Shown: positions 1 through 10,600 of the stretch, piece by piece
How positions within the stretch are numbered: position 1 is the stretch's first letter
Layout of the letters: every line of letters starts with the position of its first letter
Assembly: GCA_964411985.1 (NCBI GenBank)
Contig: CAYPNF010000029.1
Span: forward strand, 1-64,000
Length of the DNA: 64,000 nt
Direction: 5' to 3'
Origin: CAYPNF01 sp964411985
GTDB lineage: Bacteria > Verrucomicrobiota > Verrucomicrobiia > Limisphaerales > J093
The notes under the pieces: generated by a model
What the model saw: only the letters and a program-made list of their open reading frames with translations
Database searches by the model: none
Told to the model about the DNA's origin: nothing
Translations under genes and position numbers: made by a program

Positions 1-3000
1 GCGTTCGGGGCATTCCCGGCGGCGACCGCCGTCGTCAACCAGTATTTCGAGTACTACGTCCATGCCTCCCGCCAGGCGGAATTTCTCACCCTGTCCGTCA
101 GTGGATCAGACGTCAGTTGGCTCAGCGCCTCTGGCTTCAGCCTCCGAGGCACTCCAACCAATACCGCCAGCTACACCGTGACCCTCATCCTGACCGATCG
201 GTATGAACAGACCAGCGTCACGAATACCTTGTTGCTCAACGTGGTTGACAGCGGCAGCGTCGTCGCCCAAGGACCACTGGCGATCACCTGCACCAACACC
301 GATTCGGGTTCGGTGGTGGTTTTTTCGAATCGGCCTCCGTTCCTGGCCGTCTCGCCCACCTCCTCGAACAGCTTTACGATGCGGTACTACTACAAGACCG
401 AGCCGAGCTTCGCCTGGCCCGGTATCACGAGTCCGCCGCCCGCCGGTACGATTGTACCCTATCTCCGCGCTGTGGATGCCGGCACCGGCGGGTTCACCGG
501 CGGCGACGGCACCTCGACGGCTACGACCGCTCTGGACATTGTGTATCGTCCGATTTGGCCGGAGCGCGATGCCGGTGGACAACCCGTACCGACCCTCGAC
601 TACGGGGCTACCCTGACCAAGCCGGCGAACGGCCTGCCGGGCGTGCGCGACATGCAGACGGCCTTTCTGTACTACCAGCAATCCATCGCCGCCGACATGA
701 CCGAGACCCATGTCAGCGCGGTGCTTCATGATCCCACGCGCGCCAAGTACTCCAACCTTGCCACGAACCTTGCGAAATTGCCGGCTGGCATCAACGCCCA
801 GTATTACCAGGGCAAGTATTATTTCCCCAATCTACCGCCGCACCTGGCCACCCGGGTGTACTATGATCCCAACCGGGGCGTGAGTGGTTGCCTTGTTTTG
901 GAAGGCGAATTCAAGGACGAAGTCATGGGGGCCAGCTATCTCTTGCTCAACGTGCTGCGCGGCTCGGATCTGGAGGACGTCAAGAAACTCTGCCCCACCG
1001 GCGATCCGGACCACGACAATTGGGTGGCGCTCGTCAACGGATTGGCCACCGACGTGGAGACCTTTCATGAAGACCCCAGCAAACCGGGCACTTACGTTCC
1101 AGAACCTGGCCTGACTTTATCCGTACCGGTTGAAATGCTGGCGGAAGTGACCAGCGACAATGTGGCGGTCGATTCCTATGCGCTGAGCCCGACGGGCCCC
1201 GGCAGTGGCTACATCACCCTTCTCGAAGCCAGCGGCACGGCGTTCACTCAGCCGGGGGACCCGGTCGCGATGCACGTGTTCAAAGTGGGCGGTTTGCTTG
1301 ACCCTGGCGAACTGAAAGTAATTGCGGCGGCCAATCCGTTGAGTGAATTGATCACGTTCCAACACACCGCCGACTTGGCAGGGCGCTTCGACGAGTACGC
1401 CTATGAATGGAAGATGGCCGCGCCGGTGGACGGGGCCCCACCCCTGAGTGATACGAACATGTCCCGATACTCATCTCTGGCCGACATCCAAACCAATCTG
1501 CCGCGCTACATTCTGGGCGGTGCCGGGGTGCAGGCCTTGGGCGATAACTACGTCGTCATGCGCTACTGCGCTACGAACACCAGCCATCCGCTCTGCGGCA
1601 CATGGTCGAAGTGGACAACGCCCGTGCTGGCCGAAGGCTGGATCAAGCGGGTGCTGGCTGGGCTGAACCCCTTCAATCAGCGGGTCCGGGATCTCTACAA
1701 TAACCAGGTCAACACCGATGTCAGCATGCTGGTCCAGGCCGGCCATCGCTGGGAAGGGGATATTGCACTCAACCTGGATACGATCGACGACTATGGACTC
1801 ATTGAAGTCTACGAGACTGTCCTCCGCCGGGGGCGGATGTTGAGCATCGACTCCGGCTTCAACTATGGCCCGGCCAATGATGCCTTGTTGCTGGCCGCTG
1901 GCTATCTCAACGATCTCTACATGCTGGAGGGCAACGAGGCCTGGGCCGACGCCGCCAACCCGACGATCGGCATCGGCACCAAGGACAACACCTACGGGGA
2001 CATTGCCACGGCGCTCTTCGCTTTCAAAGGGCAGGAATCCTCGTTGCTGGAAGAGGAACTGGCTCTGCTGCGTGGTCGGGACGACTTCCTGCAACCGGGT
2101 GTCGAAGTGTCCCCGGTCTACAACCGGCTGGTTTGGAATTACACCCGCGGTATCGATGCCGGCGAGGTGATCTATGCGCTGAACTACAACATTCTGGATC
2201 AGAACACGGATGGCGCGGTCGACGCGCTCGATGCAGCCAGGCTGTATCCGCAAGGCCATGGCGATGCTTACGGCCATTACCTGACGGCCCTCAAGGGCTA
2301 TTACTCGCTCTTGATGAACTCGTGCTTCGACTGGGTGCCGCGCACCGAGGCAGTGAATGTGCTCGGACAGGCGGTCCAGGTGGATTACCTGGATGAGCGC
2401 AAGTTTGCCTCCGCCGCGGCCGCCGTGGCTCGCGCGGGTCAGCAGGTACTCGAGTTGACATGGCGTCGTGATTACCAACCTGTCCATAGTGCCGGCTGGA
2501 ACTACCTTGGCGCGTCGAGGACCAATACACAGCGCTCGGTAACCAGCGCACGCTATTGGGGCACGGACCATTGGGCCTGCCGCACCGGCCAGGGAGCTTA
2601 TCTCAACTGGGTTATTGGCAATGCCATCCTGCCGGACGTTGATCCCAACCCCCTCCACGAAGGAATCCAGAAGATCGACCGCACCACCGTTACGGAATTG
2701 CTGGAAATCCCCGCGACGGCCCGAGCCGTGCAATCCGCCTTGGATAACGCTGAAGGCGGTCTGTCGCCGTTGGGGCTGCCGGAAGGCGGCCTGGCCTTTG
2801 ACCTCAATCCCTCCGCCGTGGTCGGCACCGACAATGGGACGCACTTCGAGCAGATCTACCAGCGGGCAAAAGTGGCCTTGAACAACGCCGTCGCGGCCTT
2901 CGATGATGCCAAGGGCGTGACCCGCTTGATGCGTTCGGAGCAGGATTCCCTCGAGGAGTTGCAAACGGCCGTCGAGAAACAGGAGACCGCCTACAACAAC

Positions 3001-5193
3001 TCACTCATCGAGCTGTATGGCACGCCTTATCCGGATGACGTGGGTCCGGGCAAGACTTACCAACAGGACTACAGCGGCCCCGATATCGTCCATTACATGT
3101 ATGTCGAGTTGCCGGAAGAGGAATTCCCGAGCATTTGGAATTATACGGATCAAAGCGTCTTCAAAGTGGATGTCCAGGACCTGCCGGAGGATTGGGTGAC
3201 CAATCACCGCACTGATTTCGATTTCTACCTCACCCGGGCGAATCCCGACTACACCAACGAGGTGAGGTATCTCGAGTTCAACATTGGTACGCATGGGTTC
3301 TACGACAAACCGGAACAGTGGACCAGCAAACGGTACTCGCCTGGGCAAATTCAGCAGGCCATCTCCCAGTGCATTGCGGCCCACACCGCGCTTCGGCAGG
3401 CCATGTGGGATTCGGATGGTTCCAAAGACGATCTCGACAAGGAGATAGAACTCTTCTACGCCGAAATCGAAAACCACGATAAGATTCGAGATTACAAACT
3501 GGGCCTGGAAATTGCCGAGGAAACCTTGCACGCTGCCAAGTTTGCCGACGAGTTGTTCCAAAAAGGCCGCGAAATTGCAGAGAAGGTCGAGTCGAAATGG
3601 TCGGACGCAATTAAGGAGTCCCTGCCGGGAGTGATCATCACAGGTCTCGCGTTCGGGGGCGATCTCGCCGCGCCAGCCCGAGGTGCCCTCGAGAGCATTG
3701 AGGCGGGAACCGTCGCCGGCGCTGAGCTTGCAGGCTACATCTCTACATTCGCTGTGAAGTCCTTGGAATTCGCGACCGAGACGACAAAACGATGGATTGA
3801 GTTCGGGGCGATTCAGCCCTTGGAATGGCAGAAGGAGTTACAGTCGAAAGTCCTGGAGCTCGGGAACAAGCTCGGTACCTTGCAGGGCAACCTATGGAAG
3901 ATCAACCAGCAGTTGCGCGCGCTTGAGGATGCACAGCGGAATTACCGGGCACTGGTGGCCCAGGGCGACCGTATCCAGGCAGAACGTGAAACGTTCCGCC
4001 AGCGCTCGGCCGCCGTGATCCAGGGATACCGCACGCGCGACGCGGCCTTCCGCATTTTCCGCAACGAAAAACTCGAACGATACAAGACCTTGTTCGACCT
4101 GGCGGCAAGATATTCACTGCTCGCCGCCAATGCTTATGATTATGAAACTGGCCTGCTCCATACGGATGCCGGACGGGCCTTTGTTAGCCGCATTATCAAC
4201 TCGCGTGCGCTCGGAGTGGTGCGTAACGGCGAGCCGCAATACGCCGGCAGTGACACCGGCGACCCGGGGTTGTCGAGTGCGTTGGCTGAGATGAAGGCGG
4301 ATTGGGACGTGCTGCGCGGGCGGTTGGGTTTCAACAACCCCGACGCCTATGGCACCACCGTTTCGCTGCGGACCGAATGCCTCCGCATCCTCCCAACTTC
4401 GGACGGGGACGCGAACTGGCGGGATGTGCTCCACCTGGCGCGGATGGCCAATATCCTTGATGACCGGGATGTTCGCCGCTACTGCATGCAAATCAACAAC
4501 AGCAACGGCTTGCCGGTGCCAGGGATCGTCCTGACCTTTAGCACGACGATCTCCGAGGGGAACAACCTATTCGGCCGGCCATTGGCCGCTGGCGATCATG
4601 CCTTTAGCCCGAGTTCATTCGCAACCAAGGTGTTTGGAGTTGGCGTTGCGCTCGAAGGTTATCACGGCATGGATGAGCCCAACCTTGTTTCACCTCCGGA
4701 CCCGTCAGATTGGTTCTTGGATCCGCTGGGGCTTTCCGCCACCCCTTACATTTATCTGGTTCCAGTGGGCGTGGACAGCATGCGCAGCCCGCCCTTGGGA
4801 GATATCAGCACCATTCGCACGTGGTCGGTCGCTGACCTCGCCATCCCGATGCCCTTCAACATCGGAGCGTCAGATTTCTCCACGAGCGCGTTGTGGCAAA
4901 CCAGTGATTCCCTCACCGAGCCGCTGTTTGCCATTCGCAAGCACCAGGCTTTCCGCCCGGTGTCCAGCGCCTCCTTCTTCAGCCGTGACCTCTACGGCAA
5001 CAGCGGCTCCCTGCAGCGCTCCCAGTACACGAACAACCGCCTGGTGGGCCGCTCGGTTTGGAATAGCCAATGGAAACTGGTCATCCCGGGTCGCACCTTG
5101 CTCAATGATCCCAACGAGGGCTTGGATCGTTTCCTCCAAACCGTGACCGACATCAAGCTCCATTTCGTGACTTACTCTTACTCGGGCAATTAA
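1..5193 (+). CDS. Giant secreted protein with Tc-toxin-A-like C-terminal region (5' end outside window)
   Basis: The frame is open from base 1, so the gene begins upstream; about 1730 residues are visible. The first ~85 residues look like an Ig/cadherin-like repeat (pattern ending LLLNVVD near 245). The middle is unfamiliar, with a dockerin-like acidic stretch (DQNTDGAVDALDAARLYPQG) near 2195-2255. From about 3430 a long charged helix leads to a Gly/Ala-rich hydrophobic tip (3622-3760, starting LPGVIITGLAFGG). A second coiled-coil helix follows (3826-4060), then a segment like ERYKTLFDLAARYSLLAANAYDYE (4075-4150; written here in part). This order matches the pore-forming hairpin of Tc toxin A subunits. 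The final ~220 residues, ending DIKLHFVTYSYSGN, resemble the TcA TcB-binding domain. The similarity is recalled, not computed. No TcB/TcC (RHS) gene is visible. The next gene starts 13 bases downstream. Confidence 0.8.
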   Translation, partial: AFGAFPAATAVVNQYFEYYVHASRQAEFLTLSVSGSDVSWLSASGFSLRGTPTNTASYTVTLILTDRYEQTSVTNTLLLNVVDSGSVVAQGPLAITCTNTDSGSVVVFSNRPPFLAVSPTSSNSFTMRYYYKTEPSFAWPGITSPPPAGTIVPYLRAVDAGTGGFTGGDGTSTATTALDIVYRPIWPERDAGGQPVPTLDYGATLTKPANGLPGVRDMQTAFLYYQQSIAADMTETHVSAVLHDPTRAKYSNLATNLAKLPAGINAQYYQGKYYFPNLPPHLATRVYYDPNRGVSGCLVLEGEFKDEVMGASYLLLNVLRGSDLEDVKKLCPTGDPDHDNWVALVNGLATDVETFHEDPSKPGTYVPEPGLTLSVPVEMLAEVTSDNVAVDSYALSPTGPGSGYITLLEASGTAFTQPGDPVAMHVFKVGGLLDPGELKVIAAANPLSELITFQHTADLAGRFDEYAYEWKMAAPVDGAPPLSDTNMSRYSSLADIQTNLPRYILGGAGVQALGDNYVVMRYCATNTSHPLCGTWSKWTTPVLAEGWIKRVLAGLNPFNQRVRDLYNNQVNTDVSMLVQAGHRWEGDIALNLDTIDDYGLIEVYETVLRRGRMLSIDSGFNYGPANDALLLAAGYLNDLYMLEGNEAWADAANPTIGIGTKDNTYGDIATALFAFKGQESSLLEEELALLRGRDDFLQPGVEVSPVYNRLVWNYTRGIDAGEVIYALNYNILDQNTDGAVDALDAARLYPQGHGDAYGHYLTALKGYYSLLMNSCFDWVPRTEAVNVLGQAVQVDYLDERKFASAAAAVARAGQQVLELTWRRDYQPVHSAGWNYLGASRTNTQRSVTSARYWGTDHWACRTGQGAYLNWVIGNAILPDVDPNPLHEGIQKIDRTTVTELLEIPATARAVQSALDNAEGGLSPLGLPEGGLAFDLNPSAVVGTDNGTHFEQIYQRAKVALNNAVAAFDDAKGVTRLMRSEQDSLEELQTAVEKQETAYNNSLIELYGTPYPDDVGPGKTYQQDYSGPDIVHYMYVELPEEEFPSIWNYTDQSVFKVDVQDLPEDWVTNHRTDFDFYLTRANPDYTNEVRYLEFNIGTHGFYDKPEQWTSKRYSPGQIQQAISQCIAAHTALRQAMWDSDGSKDDLDKEIELFYAEIENHDKIRDYKLGLEIAEETLHAAKFADELFQKGREIAEKVESKWSDAIKESLPGVIITGLAFGGDLAAPARGALESIEAGTVAGAELAGYISTFAVKSLEFATETTKRWIEFGAIQPLEWQKELQSKVLELGNKLGTLQGNLWKINQQLRALEDAQRNYRALVAQGDRIQAERETFRQRSAAVIQGYRTRDAAFRIFRNEKLERYKTLFDLAARYSLLAANAYDYETGLLHTDAGRAFVSRIINSRALGVVRNGEPQYAGSDTGDPGLSSALAEMKADWDVLRGRLGFNNPDAYGTTVSLRTECLRILPTSDGDANWRDVLHLARMANILDDRDVRRYCMQINNSNGLPVPGIVLTFSTTISEGNNLFGRPLAAGDHAFSPSSFATKVFGVGVALEGYHGMDEPNLVSPPDPSDWFLDPLGLSATPYIYLVPVGVDSMRSPPLGDISTIRTWSVADLAIPMPFNIGASDFSTSALWQTSDSLTEPLFAIRKHQAFRPVSSASFFSRDLYGNSGSLQRSQYTNNRLVGRSVWNSQWKLVIPGRTLLNDPNEGLDRFLQTVTDIKLHFVTYSYSGN

Positions 5194-5206
5194 CTCATCT
5201 CTCTCT

Positions 5207-6076
5207 ATGAAAGCGCTTCGTTCGCTCTGCTCGAATTCCGGCCTCGTGTTGGCCGTATTCATCCTCATCATCCCTGAAATCGGCTCTTTGATGGCATATC
5301 CGCCCGCCCCTAATCATACCATCTACGGCACGGTTCGCGATGAGCTGGGCAACCCCCTCGTGGTGACCAACGCCCAGGTAATCTTGGAGACACTTACAGG
5401 AATCCGGCTGAACACCATGGTTATTCCCAAGCTCATGCTCGACGCGAACTACCGGCTGCCAGTTCCCATGGACGCCGGCCTGACGGCCGACGCGTACAAG
5501 CCGACCGCGCTCAGGCCGACCGTGGCGTTCCGGTTGAAAGTCAAAATCGGTTCAACCACCTATTTGCCCATTGAATTGGCCGCCAACTACTCCAATCTGG
5601 GCAAACCAGCTCAAATGACACGCGTGGATTTGACCCTTGGCGAGGACCTTGATGGCGACGGATTGCCTGATGCTTGGGAACGATCGCTCCTGGCGACCTT
5701 GGGTGCTGACTCGACCCTTGCAGATATCCTCCCTAACGGCGATGCCGACAACGACGGACTCAGCAACCTCCAAGAGTATCTCGCCGGGACCTATGCATTC
5801 GATCCTCAGGATGGATTCTCGCTGGCGATTGTTGATGCAGTAAACGATCATCCCGTCTTGGAATTCCTCGCGATCCGCGGGAGAACCTATGCCATGGAAG
5901 CATCGCAAGACCTGCAGACCTGGGTTCCTGCGCGGTTCCGCCTTTTGTCCGACGCTCCGAGTGTCCTGGGACGTGATTTCTATCAGGCAACGGATGTTCG
6001 CCTTCAGCGTGTTGAAGCCCTACCACCCGACGAGGAAGCACCACAGCGTCTCTTCTACCGAGCCAAAGTTCAATGA
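5207..6076 (+). CDS. Exported protein with TSP3-type calcium loops
   Basis: This is a 289-residue protein with a hydrophobic signal segment at residues 11-30. A short CarboxypepD_reg-like strand pattern follows (IYGTVRDELGNP, about 39-50). Two thrombospondin type-3-like calcium loops are visible: EDLDGDGLPDAWE at about 146-158 and NGDADNDGLSNLQEY at about 177-191. The last ~85 residues show the pattern YAMEASQDLQTW ... LFYRAKV. I associate this with a C-terminal module common on exported verrucomicrobial proteins. It starts 13 bases after the giant protein and is probably co-transcribed with it, perhaps acting as a partner at the cell surface. That role is inferred from position only. No enzymatic motif is visible. 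Confidence 0.8.
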   Translation: MKALRSLCSNSGLVLAVFILIIPEIGSLMAYPPAPNHTIYGTVRDELGNPLVVTNAQVILETLTGIRLNTMVIPKLMLDANYRLPVPMDAGLTADAYKPTALRPTVAFRLKVKIGSTTYLPIELAANYSNLGKPAQMTRVDLTLGEDLDGDGLPDAWERSLLATLGADSTLADILPNGDADNDGLSNLQEYLAGTYAFDPQDGFSLAIVDAVNDHPVLEFLAIRGRTYAMEASQDLQTWVPARFRLLSDAPSVLGRDFYQATDVRLQRVEALPPDEEAPQRLFYRAKVQ

Positions 6077-6142
6077 GCCGTCACTCGGATGGCGCGAAGT
6101 ACCGGCTAGCAACCGCAGATTGAATCCCATTGAGGCAGCAAC

Positions 6143-6748
6143 ATGACTCGTAACCTTAGCTTTCGATGGCCGGTCTTGGTCGCTGGCGCAATAATTCTCG
6201 CAACGACCCTGCTGCTGACGCTTCCGCGCACTCAGAGAGAAGCCCCCGCTGAGATCCCCCGGAGCCAGTTGATCCAGCGCGATGGCTACTGGTATCGCCA
6301 GGGAGACACAACCCCGTTTACCGGCGCGATGGTCGAGAACTACGATTCCGGCGAGCGAAAATCACGTTCAGAGATCGTCGCAGGTCTGCTCGAAGGCCTT
6401 TCTGAGAGTTGGCACACCAATGGGCAGCCGCAGTGCCGCGAGCATTTCCGTGCCGGGGTTTCCCAGGGACTTCGGACAAAATGGCATCCGAACGGCGCCA
6501 GGCTCTCCGAGGTGCAAAGTGTCCAGGGCAAGCTTGAAGGTACGTTCCGGCGCTGGCATGAAGACGGCAGCTTACATGAGGAAATCCAACTTGTAAACGG
6601 CATGCCGGAAGGCGTTTCTCGTGCCTATTATCCCAGCGGTTTTCTCCGCGCTGAAGCCCGCCTTCACGAAGGGAAACTCCTCAGCCAGCAATTCTGGAAA
6701 GACGGAGAACAAAGCGGCACAGCGGCTGCCTCAATCGCCGGGCAGTGA
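6143..6748 (+). CDS. YwqK/MORN-type repeat protein, membrane-anchored
   Basis: This 201-residue protein has one N-terminal hydrophobic segment (residues 9-27), so it is either anchored with its repeats outside the cytoplasm or exported. About six repeats of ~22 residues follow, each with a W/Y-x-x-[N/D/S]-G core: ENYDSGE, SWHTNGQ, KWHPNGA, RWHEDGS, AYYPSGF and FWKDGEQ. This is the signature of the family labelled 'toxin-antitoxin system YwqK antitoxin', related to MORN repeats. In Gram-negative bacteria the name rarely reflects a shown antitoxin role. It lies 66 bases after the TSP3-type gene in the same direction and probably closes that operon. Confidence 0.8.
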   Translation: MTRNLSFRWPVLVAGAIILATTLLLTLPRTQREAPAEIPRSQLIQRDGYWYRQGDTTPFTGAMVENYDSGERKSRSEIVAGLLEGLSESWHTNGQPQCREHFRAGVSQGLRTKWHPNGARLSEVQSVQGKLEGTFRRWHEDGSLHEEIQLVNGMPEGVSRAYYPSGFLRAEARLHEGKLLSQQFWKDGEQSGTAAASIAGQ

Positions 6749-6940
6749 CCTGCCACGGTGAACGGTGCCATTACGAAGATGGGTAAGCCCTCCCATGAGA
6801 ATCCCCGGCAGTTCGTGGAGATTCTCCTTGAGAACAAAGGCACAGGCGCCAACACGCAGAACGCGACTACGCGTGAAACAATTGGAGGGAACGACCGAAG
6901 AGCTGCGGTCCAAATGTTTCCTCTGAAGTCGGAACCGCAG

Positions 6941-7600
6941 TTACAACTGTGCTTTGTGATCGAAGGCGAAGCGGAGCAGGCTATGACTGCCGCTCAGCTC
7001 GAGTTTGTGCGAGATGTTCTGGCGGTGCGTCTCCACGGTGCGGACACTGCATTCGAGCAGCTCGGCGATCTCTTTGCTGGTGCGGTCTTCGGAGATCAGT
7101 TTGAGGATCTGTCGTTCCGTTGGGCTGAGGCTATCCAAGCCGGGCTGTTGCTCCCGCAAGGCCTCGTGGGCAGTGTTGCGCCGCACCAAAGCGCCCGACA
7201 GTGCCGGGCTGATATAACATTCGCCGCCGGCCACGCGATGGATGGCTTGGAGCAGATCCGTGACGGCGCTCTCCTTGAGCAAATATCCTTTGACGCCCAG
7301 GCTCAGGGCTTCGTTGAGCAGGGCCTCCTCGCCGTCCATCGTGAGGATGATCACCGCAACGCGCAGGTGTTGTTGCGACACGAGGCGGGCGAGTGCGATT
7401 CCGCTGCGCTTGGGCATGTGGACGTCCAGCACGGCGATGGCCGGCCGAAGTTCCTGGATCAACCGCCAGGCCTCCTCGCCATCGCCCACTTCACCGACCA
7501 GGCGCAGCGCGGAATCGCCGGCGATGATGTCGCACAACCCGCGGCGGAAGATTGGATGGTCATCGGCAACCAGCACGGTAATGAGTTGAGTGGAGCGCAT
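6941..7600 (-). CDS. NarL/FixJ-type response regulator
   Basis: This 219-residue protein has an N-terminal receiver domain and a C-terminal LuxR-type helix-turn-helix. The acidic pair is D13/D14, the likely phospho-acceptor is D59 (AVLDVHMP), and the conserved lysine is K109 (GYLLKES). The DNA-binding domain covers about 150-205, with the typical LSPTERQILKLISE and SVRTVETHRQNI patterns. It lies 19 bases downstream of the sensor kinase at 7620 on the same strand. The pair therefore forms an ordinary two-component operon in which the kinase would phosphorylate D59 and change DNA binding. Target genes are unknown; the divergent oxidoreductase at 11003 is a possible one. Confidence 0.93.
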   Translation of the reverse strand: MRSTQLITVLVADDHPIFRRGLCDIIAGDSALRLVGEVGDGEEAWRLIQELRPAIAVLDVHMPKRSGIALARLVSQQHLRVAVIILTMDGEEALLNEALSLGVKGYLLKESAVTDLLQAIHRVAGGECYISPALSGALVRRNTAHEALREQQPGLDSLSPTERQILKLISEDRTSKEIAELLECSVRTVETHRQNISHKLELSGSHSLLRFAFDHKAQL

Positions 7601-7619
7601 GGTGGGAAGTCCTGAGGGA

Positions 7620-10600
7620 TTAGGGGCGAAATCTCGAGCCCTGCAAGGGCACTTCCACGATCAGCCGCGTCCCCTTGCCGGGACGCGACTGAAGGTCAAG
7701 CCGTCCCCCCATCATCTTCGCGCGCTCGGCAATCTGGTGCAGGCCAAAGCCCCGCTGGTCCGGCGGAGCGGATTCCAGTCGCCCGGGTTCGAAACCCCGA
7801 CCGTTGTCTTCTACGAGCAGGCAGAGGCTGATGGGCTGCTTCGTCAAAGTGATTTCGACCTTGGACGCGTTGGCATGTTTGAGGACGTTGTTCAGGCCTT
7901 CCTGGCTGATGCGAAACAAGTTGACCTCGAATTCGGGTGGCAGCAGACCATCCACGTCCTCCAGAGCGACAGCCATGGAAATCCCGGACGCGTGGGCTGC
8001 TCTGTCCGCGTTGGCGCGGATAGCTTTCGTCAAACCCAGTTCTTCGAGCAGCCCGGGCCGAAGGTTGTGCGCCATGCGCCGGGCTTGCTGAATGGCTTGC
8101 TTGGCGGTATCGGTAATCTCTTGGAGTCGCGCCGTAGTGGTTGGGGAGTTCCCGGGTTGCCCCAAACTCAACTGCGCCTGGCTGGCGATGACCAACAAGT
8201 CCTGGCCCAACCCATCGTGCAACTCACCCGCGAGGCGCTGGCGTTCACTCTCCTGTGAAGCGATCAAGCGGCGCGAGAAACTCTCCTGCGCTTGGCGCTG
8301 ACGCCGCAGACGGTGCAAGCGATGTTCGTACCACCCGAACACGATCCCAGCGACGCCGATGCCGGCCAGGGCGCGGAACCACCAGGTCATCCACCACGGC
8401 GGCAACACCACGAGACCCAGCGTAGCCCCTGTCGCATTCCAGACACCATCGTTGTTGCAGGCCGTCACCTCGAAGCGATAGGCCCCGGGCAGAACGCGGT
8501 CATAGGATGCGCTGCGCTGCGAACCCCCTTGGATCCAGTCGCGATCCAATCCGTTCAGCCGATAGCGGAACCGAACTTTGTCCGGCGAGATCAGGCTTGG
8601 GGCGGTGTAACGGAACTCGATGCGATTCTTGCGCGGAGGCACCAGAAGGCGTTCCGTTGACCGGGCTCCGATCCTCGATGCTCGAAACGTTCCAGAGGAG
8701 TCGACCGTGCTGCGGGGCGCGTTGCTTAGGGTCGCCGCCAACGGCGGTTGTCCAATGCTTTCCAAACCCCGATCATTGACGTTGCTGGCGACGAGAACCT
8801 CGTCCACAAGCACCTCCTCGATCACCACCGGCGGAGGGATGGAGTTGAAGGGCAGTTGCCTCGGCTCGACAACCGCAAGCCCCTTCACCGTGGCGAACCA
8901 GAGCCTGCCATCGCGCGTCTTACAGGAAGCCGGTTGCCCGCCGCCGGTGCATTCAATGCTGTTCAAGCCGTCCGAACCGTTGAAGACCCGCCATGTCAGC
9001 GCGCTCGGCTGGCCGTCCAGGTAGCTATTCAGCTCCGGGCGGTTCACGCGAACGATCCCGCGCTTCGAACCCAGCCAGAGGTTGCGGGTATCATCTTCCA
9101 GGATGGTGCCGATGGCATTTGAGGGTAGTCCGTCGCGCGTGGTGATCGAGGCAAACCGGCCTTGATAATACCGGCTTAACCCGCCGTACACGGTTCCGAT
9201 CCAGAGCGCGCCGTCAGGATCCATCCAGAGCGCCGCGATGTGTTTTTCGGGCAGTCCATCGCGGGCGGTAAAACAGCTGAACCGGTTGCTGCTAAGGCAG
9301 TTCAAACCGCCCCCATGCGTACCCACAAAGAGTGTGCCATTCCGGTCTTCCGCCAGCGCGCGTACATCGTCGTGCGTCAAGCCGTCCTGCGTTGTGTAAC
9401 GCCTGAACTGGCCGGCGTCATGCCGCAGGAGTCCTTGAGTGCATCCCAGCCAGATCGTCCCGGCACGATCTTCGAACAAGGCGCGCGGCGTCAGAGGTTC
9501 CGATGATCCGGCTCCAAGGTGATAGGGCGTCAACGCCCCCGCGTGCAGCCGCAATGCCTTTTCCCCGTAAAGCCCGACCCAGATCGCGTCCTGGCGGTCG
9601 GCCAACACACAGTACGCAAGTCCATAGCCACGGATCTCGGAGGGTGTCGTCACCGGTGCGAACCGTCCTTCCTCCCAACAGTTCAATCCGCCGCCATTGA
9701 TTCCCATCCAGAGCCGCCCCCGGCGGTCTTCCGTCACCGACATGACCGTGTTGCCGGCCAGGCCGTCGCGGGAGTCATAGGTGCGGAAGACCCTTAGCTT
9801 GAACCGATGAAGACCGCCGCTGAAGGTTCCAACCCAAACATTGCTCTCGCGATCCACGAAGAGACTCGCCACGTCATGTTCAGCCAAACCAGCACCCACA
9901 GTGAACTGCTGCCACTGGCCTGTGGAATCCTTTCGGAACAAGCCGTTAGCCCAACATCCGACCCAAAGGTTGCCTAGCCCGTCATCGGCCATGGCGACAA
10001 CTGACTTCATCGGCTGTGGGAAGGCCGTTGGCGGCCCTTGCAAGCACCCATTCTGGAGTCGGTAAACGCCAGACGTGGCAGCCAACCAGAAGCCACCTTC
10101 GCGGCTGCGCGTCGCGCACGGCACCCTCAATTCGACCTGCGGCGGATCATTTCCATCAGTCCTGCGCAGAAGCAACGGCACCAGGCGGGCGTGGGTCGCC
10201 TTCCCTTGCTGATCGACCCAGCACGGCTCGGACGGCGCCACCAGCAGACGTGGTTCCGTGCCACCGAGGTGATCTTCGCGCTCCGGCGTCACCAATTGGC
10301 CGTCCTCGATGCGGTGCAGTCCGCCGTTCCGATCCACCACCAGCAATCGTTCTTCCAGATCCACCACCAACGCTGCGGCGCCACACGCGGGCAAACCGCG
10401 CTCGGGACCGTATGCCGTGAAACGTCCGTCCGCCAGCCGGGCGAGCCCCCCCTCTTGCGTCATGATCCACAACCCACCCTGGCAGTCGGTGATCAAGCGG
10501 AGAATGCTGCTGCCACCCAAGGCCGGCGAATTGGCCTCGTCAAACACCGTGAAGCGCACACCGTCGAACCGAGCCAAGCCGTTGAAGGTGCCCAACCACA

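Noticed and set aside
1471..2964. 497-codon minus-strand open frame
   Set aside because: It is the antisense of the giant protein gene; no signal peptide or domain is visible.
6758..7615. 285-codon plus-strand open frame
   Set aside because: It is the complement of the NarL-type regulator gene, which has clear domain motifs.
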